Shown here: piece after piece, positions 47,602-54,788 of the stretch
How positions within the stretch are numbered: position 1 is the first letter of the stretch
How the letters are laid out: the number at the start of each line of letters is the position of its first letter
Source of the DNA: Sinomonas sp. P10A9
GTDB taxonomy: Bacteria > Actinomycetota > Actinomycetes > Actinomycetales > Micrococcaceae
Assembly (NCBI RefSeq): GCF_041022165.1
Contig: NZ_CP163302.1
Location: 1,426,001 to 1,490,000 of the forward strand
Direction of reading: 5' to 3'
DNA length: 64,000 nucleotides
Program-made: the position numbers and the translations under genes
The notes under the pieces: generated by a model
Database searches by the model: none
What the model saw: only the letters and a program-made list of their open reading frames with translations
Told to the model about the DNA's origin: nothing

Positions 47602-50600
47602 GTGTCTGTTGACGTCGTGCGCCCAGCGAGCCGTGAGGGCGCGCCCATCCTCGAGGGGCTGCGGCGCGCCGTCGCCGAGGACCCGAGCATCGCGCGGCTG
47701 CAGGGGTACGCGTCGAAGCCCGGGGCGAGGCGGAGCCAGGACCTCCAGATCGTGGCTCCCACGGGTCTGCGGCCCGTGGTCCTGGCCGACGTGGTCGAGG
47801 CTGTCCCGGAGCCGGGCGCCGTCGTGCTCGCCGTGACGGCGACGGAGCGCGAGGCGGAGGATCTGGTCTCGGCCCTCGGCGCCTACCTGCCCGCGGGATC
47901 AGTCGCGCTGTTCCCGAGCTGGGAGACCCTTCCGCATGAGCGGCTCTCGCCGCGGTCCGACACGGTGGGCCGGCGGCTGGCCGTCCTGCGCCGCCTCGCG
48001 CATCCGGAAGACGACGCCGCGCACAGCACACCCCAGCAGCTCCGGGTTGTCGTTGCACCCGTGCGGGCGGTTCTCCAGCCGCTCGTCGCCGGTCTGGGCG
48101 ACCTCGTGCCCGTCTCCCTCGCGGTGGGCCAGGAGGCACCGTTCGACGACGTGGTGCGCGCGCTCGCGGATGCTGCCTACGCCCGGGTCGACATGGTGAG
48201 CCACCGGGGCGAGTTCGCCGTGCGGGGCGGCATCATCGACGTCTTCCCACCCACCGAGGACCACCCGGTGCGCGTCGAATTCTTCGGCGACGAGGTCGAG
48301 CAGATGCGCCTCTTCGCTGTGGCGGACCAGCGCTCGCTGACGGGCCCGAACGTCCACCACCCCGCCGTCCTGTTCGCGCCACCGTGCCGCGAGCTGCTCA
48401 TCACCCCGGCCGTCATGAGCCGTGCGGCGAAGCTCAAGGACCGCCTGCCCGCCGCGGCGGACATGCTCGAGAAGATCGCCGGCGGGATCGCCGTCGAGGG
48501 CATGGAGTCGCTCGCGCCGTTGCTCGTGGACCGCATGGTGCCGTTCATCGGCCAGCTTCCGGAGGGCTCGCTCGCGTTGGTCATGGAGCCCGAGAAGGTG
48601 CGTTCCCGCGCCCACGATCTCGCGGCGACCAACGAGGAGTTCCTGGCCGCGGCGTGGGCCACGGCGTCCGACGGCGGCGCCGCGCCCCTCGACGTGACGC
48701 TCGCCGCGGCGGCCGGGGACGGCCAGGACGCCGCCGAGCATGCCGGCCGACTCGAGGACGCAAGCTTCGCGACCCTGGGGGAAGTCCGGGCGGAGGCCCA
48801 GGAGCGCGGCGTCACGTGGTGGTCCCTGACGTCCCTCGGCGTCGATGCCGAGACGGTCCTCGATGTCGACGTGGTGACGGTGGCCGCCCGCGAGCCGCGC
48901 GGCTACCAGGGCGATGTGGCCGAGATGATGGACTTCATCGGCGGGCGTGTGCGGGACGAGTGGCGGATCGTCGTCGCGACCGACGGCCCCGGCCCGGCGC
49001 AGCGTCTCGCCGAGCTCTTCCACGATGCGGGCATCCCGTGCAGCCGCGTCGACGGCCTCGAGCGGGTCCCTGATCCGGGCATCATCGAGATCACGACGGC
49101 GCCTGCGGGCCACGGCTTCGTCCTCGACGGGCTCAAGCTCGGGCTGCTCACGGAGACGGACCTGCTCGGGCGGGCGAGCGCTGCGGGGACCCGCGACATG
49201 CGGAAGATGCCCTCCCGGCGGCGCAACGCCGTCGACCCCCTCTCGCTCCACACGGGTGACTTCGTGGTCCACGAGCAGCATGGGATCGGGAAGTTCGTGG
49301 AGCTCGTGCAGCGCAGGATAGCCGGCGGCGGGCACAGTGGCGGCCACAGCGGGGCGGCCGGCTCGAGCGCGACGCGCGACTACATGGTGCTCGAGTACGC
49401 CCCGTCCAAGCGCGGGGCGCCCGGCGACAGGCTCTTCGTCCCGACTGACCAGCTCGACCAGGTGACCCGCTACGTGGGCGGGGACACGCCGTCGCTCTCC
49501 AAGATGGGCGGAGCGGACTGGGCCTCGACCAAGTCCAAGGCCAAGAAGGCCGTCAAGCAGATTGCGGGGGAGCTCATTCGGCTCTACTCGGCGCGGATGG
49601 CGTCCAAGGGCCACGCCTTCGGGCCGGACACGCCGTGGCAGCGCGAGCTTGAGGAGGCATTCCCTTACGTCGAGACGCCGGACCAGCTCGTGACCATCAA
49701 CGAGGTCAAGGCGGACATGGAGCGCGAGGTGCCCATGGACCGGCTCGTGTCCGGGGACGTGGGCTACGGCAAGACGGAGATCGCGGTGCGGGCCGCCTTC
49801 AAGGCCGTGCAGGACGGCAAGCAGGTGGCGGTCCTCGTGCCCACCACTCTGCTCGCGCAGCAGCACTTCGAGACGTTCTCGGAGCGCTTCTCGGGCTTCC
49901 CCGTGCGCGTCCGGGCGCTCTCCCGGTTCCAGAGCTCAGCGGAGTCGAAGGACACGCTCGAGGGGCTCAAGAGCGGCTCCGTGGACGTTGTGATCGGCAC
50001 GCACCGACTGCTCTCCAAGGAGGTCCAGTTCAAGGACCTCGGCCTCGTGATCATCGATGAGGAGCAGCGGTTCGGGGTCGAGCACAAGGAGGAGCTCAAG
50101 AAGCTGCGCACCAACGTGGACGTCCTCGCGATGTCCGCAACGCCGATTCCGCGAACGCTCGAAATGTCCCTGACCGGGATCCGCGAGACCTCCACGCTCG
50201 CAACCCCTCCCGAAGAGCGCCATCCCGTCTTGACGTACGTGGGCCCGTACACCGACAGGCAGGTCTCGGCCGCGATCCGGCGCGAGCTCATGCGGGAGGG
50301 CCAGGTCTTCTTCGTCCACAACCGCGTCTCGACGATCGAGAAGCAGGCGGCCGACATCCGCGAGCTCGTGCCCGAGGCGCGTGTCGAAGTCGCGCACGGC
50401 CAGATGTCCGAGTCGCGGCTTGAGCAGATCATCGTGGACTTCTGGGAGAAGCGCTTCGATGTGCTCGTGTGCACCACGATCATCGAGACCGGCCTGGACA
50501 TCTCCAACGCCAACACGCTCATCATCGACCGCGCTGACTCGTACGGACTCTCCCAGCTGCACCAGCTGCGTGGGCGCGTCGGCCGCGGCCGCGAGCGGGC

Positions 50601-51327
50601 CTACGCCTACTTCCTGTACCCGGCGGAGAAGCCGCTCGGCGAGGTGGCGCTCGAGCGGCTCAAAGCTGTCGCCGCGCACAACGAGCTCGGAGCGGGCATG
50701 CAGCTCGCGATGAAGGACCTCGAGATCCGCGGCGCAGGCAACCTGCTCGGCGGGGAGCAGTCGGGCCACATCCAGGGCGTCGGCTTCGACCTCTACATCC
50801 GGCTCGTGGGGGAGGCCGTGGCCGACTTCCGCGGCGAGGCCGAGGAGAAGGTGGCCGACATGAAGATCGAGCTGCCCGTCAACGCCCACCTCCCGCACGA
50901 CTACGTGCCGGGGGAGAGGCTCCGGCTCGAGGCCTACCGCAAGCTAGCGGCCGCGACCGATGACGCCGGGATCGATGCGGTCATGGAGGAGCTCACGGAC
51001 CGGTACGGCGAGCCGCCGGCGCCCGTGCAGAACCTCGCCGCCGTGGCCCGCTTCCGGGTCCGTGCCCGCGCGGCGGGCCTGACGGACGTCGCGCTCCAGG
51101 GCAACATGGTGCGCTTCGCGCCCGCCGATCTTCCGGAGTCGAGGCAGATGCGGCTCACCCGCATGTACAAGGGCGCGCAGTACAAGCCCACACTCAACGC
51201 GGTGCTCATCCCGAAGCCCAAGACCGCGCCCGTGGGCGGACGCGATCTGGTGGACGGCGACATCCTCGCGTGGGCGGATCAGGTCATGGAGGCGATCTTC
51301 GCCCCCACACCGGCCCCGGCCGCCTGA
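47602..51327 (+). CDS. mfd: Transcription-repair coupling factor Mfd
   Basis: Removes RNA polymerase stalled at DNA damage and recruits UvrA. The 1241 aa is normal length. Order: UvrB-homology region (about 1-350), RNA-polymerase-interacting domain with GDFVVHEQHGIGKF (about 550-640), helicase motor with Walker A GDVGYGKTE (about residue 719) and DEEQ box IIDEEQRFG (about residue 819), RGRVGRGRERAYAYF (motif VI), and a C-terminal TRCF domain. A Gly/His/Ser-rich insertion near residue 575 is unusual but within a loop. GTG 47602 has gaggag upstream. It is followed by a strong bidirectional terminator. Confidence 0.97.
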   Translation: MSVDVVRPASREGAPILEGLRRAVAEDPSIARLQGYASKPGARRSQDLQIVAPTGLRPVVLADVVEAVPEPGAVVLAVTATEREAEDLVSALGAYLPAGSVALFPSWETLPHERLSPRSDTVGRRLAVLRRLAHPEDDAAHSTPQQLRVVVAPVRAVLQPLVAGLGDLVPVSLAVGQEAPFDDVVRALADAAYARVDMVSHRGEFAVRGGIIDVFPPTEDHPVRVEFFGDEVEQMRLFAVADQRSLTGPNVHHPAVLFAPPCRELLITPAVMSRAAKLKDRLPAAADMLEKIAGGIAVEGMESLAPLLVDRMVPFIGQLPEGSLALVMEPEKVRSRAHDLAATNEEFLAAAWATASDGGAAPLDVTLAAAAGDGQDAAEHAGRLEDASFATLGEVRAEAQERGVTWWSLTSLGVDAETVLDVDVVTVAAREPRGYQGDVAEMMDFIGGRVRDEWRIVVATDGPGPAQRLAELFHDAGIPCSRVDGLERVPDPGIIEITTAPAGHGFVLDGLKLGLLTETDLLGRASAAGTRDMRKMPSRRRNAVDPLSLHTGDFVVHEQHGIGKFVELVQRRIAGGGHSGGHSGAAGSSATRDYMVLEYAPSKRGAPGDRLFVPTDQLDQVTRYVGGDTPSLSKMGGADWASTKSKAKKAVKQIAGELIRLYSARMASKGHAFGPDTPWQRELEEAFPYVETPDQLVTINEVKADMEREVPMDRLVSGDVGYGKTEIAVRAAFKAVQDGKQVAVLVPTTLLAQQHFETFSERFSGFPVRVRALSRFQSSAESKDTLEGLKSGSVDVVIGTHRLLSKEVQFKDLGLVIIDEEQRFGVEHKEELKKLRTNVDVLAMSATPIPRTLEMSLTGIRETSTLATPPEERHPVLTYVGPYTDRQVSAAIRRELMREGQVFFVHNRVSTIEKQAADIRELVPEARVEVAHGQMSESRLEQIIVDFWEKRFDVLVCTTIIETGLDISNANTLIIDRADSYGLSQLHQLRGRVGRGRERAYAYFLYPAEKPLGEVALERLKAVAAHNELGAGMQLAMKDLEIRGAGNLLGGEQSGHIQGVGFDLYIRLVGEAVADFRGEAEEKVADMKIELPVNAHLPHDYVPGERLRLEAYRKLAAATDDAGIDAVMEELTDRYGEPPAPVQNLAAVARFRVRARAAGLTDVALQGNMVRFAPADLPESRQMRLTRMYKGAQYKPTLNAVLIPKPKTAPVGGRDLVDGDILAWADQVMEAIFAPTPAPAA

Positions 51328-51364
51328 CCCCCGCTTCACTGAGGCCGGGTGAGATCGCACAGAA

Positions 51365-51404
51365 ACGCCCGCCGGCCCCTCACGGAGAGGAGGCCGGCGG
51401 GCGT
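51365..51404. terminator. Bidirectional hairpin terminator between mfd and the small membrane protein gene
   Basis: Inverted repeat ACGCCCGCCGGCC / GGCCGGCGGGCGT, 13 bp, 14-base loop, at the point where the plus-strand mfd and the minus-strand gene at 51424 converge. Confidence 0.85.
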
Positions 51405-51423
51405 CAGGCTGCGGCGGCGGCGG

Positions 51424-51654
51424 TCAGCGGCGGTGCTCGTCGCCCGCGTTGTTGTGGGCGAAGAACGTCATCGGGATGCCGAAGGTCGCGGCGAACAGGA
51501 AGATGAGCACAGCCATGGGCCACACCGTCGTGAAGTCGAGGAACTGCACCACGTACAGCCCGACCAGGAAGATGACCATGAAGATCACGAAGAGGATGAT
51601 GCTGCCGCCCAGGGGGTTCGGCTCAAGAGGGCGGTTGTACTGTTCGTCGGACAT
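51424..51654 (-). CDS. Small membrane protein, 76 aa
   Basis: Two hydrophobic helices (about residues 17-38 and 45-65) with the polar N-terminus MSDEQYNRPLEPNPLGG and the C-terminus NNAGDEHRR. I start it at ATG 51654, which follows GAGGAGA by 5 bases; an upstream ATG at 51768 lies inside deoC. It probably follows deoC in one transcript (34-base gap). Function unknown; similar small proteins are usually annotated only as membrane proteins. Confidence 0.75.
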   Translation of the reverse strand: MSDEQYNRPLEPNPLGGSIILFVIFMVIFLVGLYVVQFLDFTTVWPMAVLIFLFAATFGIPMTFFAHNNAGDEHRR

Positions 51655-51688
51655 GTCTCTCCTCAACGCTTTGTCTAGTAGCCGGCTG

Positions 51689-52384
51689 TCAGTATCCGGC
51701 TGCGCCGGAGCCACCGGTAACAATGGCCACCCCGGAGCTCGCGCCGATCCGGGTGGCACCTGCTGCAATCATAGCCCGCGCATCCTCGACGCTCCGCACC
51801 CCGCCGGAAGCCTTGACTCCGATGTCGGGACCCACCGTGGCACGCATGAGGGCGACGTCCTCGACGGTCGCCCCGCCCCCGTTGAACCCGGTCGATGTCT
51901 TGACGAAATCCGCGCCAGCCTCGACGGCTGCCTCGCAGGCGAGGACCTTCTGCTCATCGGTCAGGAGCGAGGTCTCGATGATGACCTTGAGGATCGAGGA
52001 ACTGCCGTGCACGGCCTCGGCGACGGCCTGGATGTCTTCCACCAGCGTCCCGCGGTCGTTGGCCCGTGCGGCGGCGATGTTGATGACCATGTCCACCTCG
52101 TCCGCGCCGTCGAGCGTGGCCCCGCGTGCCTCGAAGACCTTCACATCGGTCGGCGTCGCGCCGAGCGGGAAGCCCGCCACAGCGCACGTGAGCACGCCCG
52201 AGCCGCGCAGGGCCTTGGTCACGGTCTTGACCCACACGGGGTTCACGCACACCGACTTGAACCCGTACTGCACGGCCTCGCTGCACACCGCAAGGATGTC
52301 CGCCTCGCTCGCCTCCGGCTTGAGGAGGGTGTGGTCGATGTAGCCGGCAAGGTCCGCGGCAGGCAGTGCGGGCTCGGTAGACAC
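51689..52384 (-). CDS. deoC: Deoxyribose-phosphate aldolase
   Basis: Class I aldolase that splits 2-deoxyribose-5-phosphate into glyceraldehyde-3-phosphate and acetaldehyde, in deoxynucleoside catabolism. The 231 aa is typical. The Schiff-base Lys is in [10 protein letters not shown], the second active-site Lys in [12 protein letters not shown], and the catalytic Asp in [13 protein letters not shown] 52384 has AAAGGA upstream. In other genomes it sits near purine nucleoside phosphorylase, which is also in this window (60951). Confidence 0.96.
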   Translation of the reverse strand: MSTEPALPAADLAGYIDHTLLKPEASEADILAVCSEAVQYGFKSVCVNPVWVKTVTKALRGSGVLTCAVAGFPLGATPTDVKVFEARGATLDGADEVDMVINIAAARANDRGTLVEDIQAVAEAVHGSSSILKVIIETSLLTDEQKVLACEAAVEAGADFVKTSTGFNGGGATVEDVALMRATVGPDIGVKASGGVRSVEDARAMIAAGATRIGASSGVAIVTGGSGAAGY

Positions 52385-52474
52385 GTCGGCGTCCTTTCGC
52401 TTGGGTCATCCCATACTGGCACATCCCCACGCGCGGACCCCGGCGACATTCGCCCAGGACATGATTGCCACGCC

Positions 52475-53656
52475 TCAGGGAGTGTTGACCCGCAGACGAT
52501 AGCCGCGCTTCACCACGGTCTGGATCAGATCCGCCGACGGAAGAGCGCTGCGCAGCCGGTTGACGGCCATGTCGAGAGCGTGGTCGGACGCCGAACTGGA
52601 CACGAGTCGGGCGAGCGTCTCCCTCGAGACGACCGCGCCTCCAGCATCGAACAGGGCCTTGAAGAGGAGCATCCCGGTGGGGGCGACCTGGAGGCTGCGC
52701 CCGTCGATCGCCATCGTCCGGCCCCGCAGCTCGACCACGCCCTCCGGGGTCTCGAGCCGCGCGACCTGCCGCAGGGAGAGATGATCGGTCACGAGCTTGA
52801 TGAGGGCGCCCATGCGGAAGCGGTCAGGCACCCAGGGACGGAGGCCCGCGGCCACGAGGGGAGCGGCCGTGACTGGACCGACCGCTGCTGTCGCGACGCG
52901 CTGCCGGAGCGCGGTGATGAGCCGCGGATAGACTCCCAGCTCGTGCGCCGTGCTGAAGAAGGCGTCGACGGCGGGAGCGCTCGTGAACGTCACGACGTCC
53001 AGCTCGCCTTCGCACACGGCCTCGATGAGGCCCTGGAGCCGATCGGCACCCTCAGGCCGCACCCAGCGGTATGGCGTGACCGTGATGAGCTCGGCACCCG
53101 CATCGCGCAGCCGGTCGAGCTGGACCCTGTCGGTGTAGCCATGGAGCTGCATGACGACGCGCTTGCCTTCCAGGACGCGGCCCTCGAGCCCGCTGCCGTC
53201 AATCCCGCTGCCCTCGAGCCGCCCGCCCGCGTCGTGCAGCACGAGGTCCACGAGCTTCGCGGTCGTCTCGTCGGAGGAGATCCCGACATCCGTGAGCCCC
53301 GCCGCGCGCACGGCTCCGCGCGCCTTGGGCCCGCGCACATAGATGCGGGATGCGCCCAGCGCGTCCTGGAGGTCCTCGCCGAGGCCCGCCGCGTCGGCGA
53401 CCTCGAGCCAGCGGCGCATGCCGTAGGCGGTCGTCACGATGGTCAGATCGGGCCGGGACGCGATCGTGAGGCGTGTGTCGTCGAGAACCGCGAGGTCCTG
53501 GCCGACCGGTGCGATCGTGAGGACCGGGGCATGCATCACCTCCGCACCACGGCGCTCGAGCGCCTCGATGAGGTCCTGCGAGCGCCGGTGGGACGTGACG
53601 CCCACGCGGAACCCCGCGAGCATCGTGCCGAGCTCGGGATCGGGTGACTGTGCCAT
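52475..53656 (-). CDS. hemD: Uroporphyrinogen-III synthase fused to OmpR-type winged helix
   Basis: A 393-aa protein. Residues ~15-290 form a HemD domain (FRVGVTSHRRSQDLIEALERRGAEV, VTFTSAPAVDAFFSTA, VATAAVGPVTAAPL) that closes hydroxymethylbilane into uroporphyrinogen III. Residues ~305-393 form an OmpR/PhoB winged helix (LFKALFDAGGAVVSRETLARLV, HALDMAVNRLRSAL, IQTVVKRGYRLRV). This fusion is known in actinobacteria, often in nitrite/nitrate gene clusters. ATG 53656 has GAGGGAAG upstream; the open frame runs on to 55450, but that is a shadow of nirB/SUMT. It is last in the nirB operon, 29 bases from SUMT. Confidence 0.88.
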   Translation of the reverse strand: MAQSPDPELGTMLAGFRVGVTSHRRSQDLIEALERRGAEVMHAPVLTIAPVGQDLAVLDDTRLTIASRPDLTIVTTAYGMRRWLEVADAAGLGEDLQDALGASRIYVRGPKARGAVRAAGLTDVGISSDETTAKLVDLVLHDAGGRLEGSGIDGSGLEGRVLEGKRVVMQLHGYTDRVQLDRLRDAGAELITVTPYRWVRPEGADRLQGLIEAVCEGELDVVTFTSAPAVDAFFSTAHELGVYPRLITALRQRVATAAVGPVTAAPLVAAGLRPWVPDRFRMGALIKLVTDHLSLRQVARLETPEGVVELRGRTMAIDGRSLQVAPTGMLLFKALFDAGGAVVSRETLARLVSSSASDHALDMAVNRLRSALPSADLIQTVVKRGYRLRVNTP

Positions 53657-53685
53657 GCGCGTTGCTTCCCTCGGAGGCGTAGACG

Positions 53686-54786
53686 TCAAGGGGTGACTCC
53701 CCCTGACTCCATCATGAACGCAGCGGCCATCCCGCGCAGCTGGCCGGCAGCTGCCTCGTCCGCCGTGCTTCCGCTCCCCGCGAGCCGGACCACCTCGCCG
53801 ATCACGATGACGGCGGGGTTCGCGCACCCGGCCGTGTCCGCCTCCGCGCTTCCGAGGGCGGTGACGGTGGTGCGCTGGCCCGCAAGGTGGCCGCGTTCGA
53901 CGACGGCGAGCGGCATCTGCGCGGACAGCCCGGACCGTCGCAGCCCGGCGGCGAGGTGGGGCAGGTTCGCAATGCCCATGAGCACGACGACGGTGCCTCC
54001 TTCCGCCGCAAGCCCGGCGAGGTGGAGGTGCTCCGCGTCGGTGAGCGGGGCGTGCCCCGAGATGACGGTGAAGGAGTGGCTCACGTTGCGGTGCGTCACC
54101 GGGATGCCGGCCGCCGCCGGGACCGCGATCGAGCTCGAGATCCCTGACACGATCCGCACGGGGACCCCGGCCTCGGCACACGCTGCCGCCTCCTCGGCCC
54201 CCCGGCCGAACACGAACGGGTCCCCGCCCTTGAGCCGCACCACGTTGGCGGGGCGCCCGTTGACGCCGACCAAGGCATACTCGACGATGAGCCTGTTGAT
54301 CTCCCCTTGCGGCACCTTGTGGTGGCCGGGGAGCTTGCCGACGTCGACGAGGCGCGCTGTCGTGAGCTCCTCGAGTTCGCGCCACGGGGCGAGCCGGTCG
54401 AACAGGACGATGTCCGCGTCGCGCAGGGCCTCGACGGCGTCGACCGTGAGGAGGCCGCGCGAGCCGGGGCCGCCGCCCACGAGGGCAACGTGCCCGCGGA
54501 GGCCCGCGGGCGGTTCCGTGACGAGTGGCACCCCGAGCCTGCGGTAGTGGTCCAGCACAGTCGACCACGCGCCGTCGTGCGCGGCGTGGCTCCTGGGGGA
54601 CCGGCCGACGACGGCGACGAGCGCGGGCCTCGGCGGGACTGCCGCTGAGCTCATGTAGGACTCGGGCGAGTCGAAGAACGTGATGTGTGCGCCGGCCTTC
54701 CGGTAGCGCGCGAGGACCTGACGGGATTCGTCGGCGTCGCCGAGGACGACGACGGGAAGGCCCTCGAGTGACAGGGTGAGCTCCAT
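53686..54786 (-). CDS. cobA: Uroporphyrinogen-III C-methyltransferase (SUMT) with degenerate CysG-like N-terminus
   Basis: A 366-aa protein. Residues ~98-340 are a full SAM-dependent methyltransferase: VALVGGGPGSRGLLTVDAVE, IVLFDRLAPWREL, GKLPGHHKVPQGEIN, VRLKGGDPFVFGRG, GISSSIAVPAAAGIPVTHR. It makes precorrin-2, the siroheme precursor for NirB. Residues 1-95 look like the Rossmann half of CysG/Met8 (PVVVLGDADESRQVLARYRKAGAHITFF), but the glycine motif is lost, so dehydrogenase activity is unlikely. A length of about 270 aa is usual for SUMT alone. ATG 54786 begins 2 bases after the nirB stop region. Confidence 0.92.
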   Translation of the reverse strand: MELTLSLEGLPVVVLGDADESRQVLARYRKAGAHITFFDSPESYMSSAAVPPRPALVAVVGRSPRSHAAHDGAWSTVLDHYRRLGVPLVTEPPAGLRGHVALVGGGPGSRGLLTVDAVEALRDADIVLFDRLAPWRELEELTTARLVDVGKLPGHHKVPQGEINRLIVEYALVGVNGRPANVVRLKGGDPFVFGRGAEEAAACAEAGVPVRIVSGISSSIAVPAAAGIPVTHRNVSHSFTVISGHAPLTDAEHLHLAGLAAEGGTVVVLMGIANLPHLAAGLRRSGLSAQMPLAVVERGHLAGQRTTVTALGSAEADTAGCANPAVIVIGEVVRLAGSGSTADEAAAGQLRGMAAAFMMESGGVTP

Positions 54787-54788
54787 GG

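Noticed and set aside
51449-53647. Long plus-strand open frame opposite deoC and hemD
   Set aside because: Antisense shadow; deoC and HemD-HTH on the minus strand show active-site motifs.
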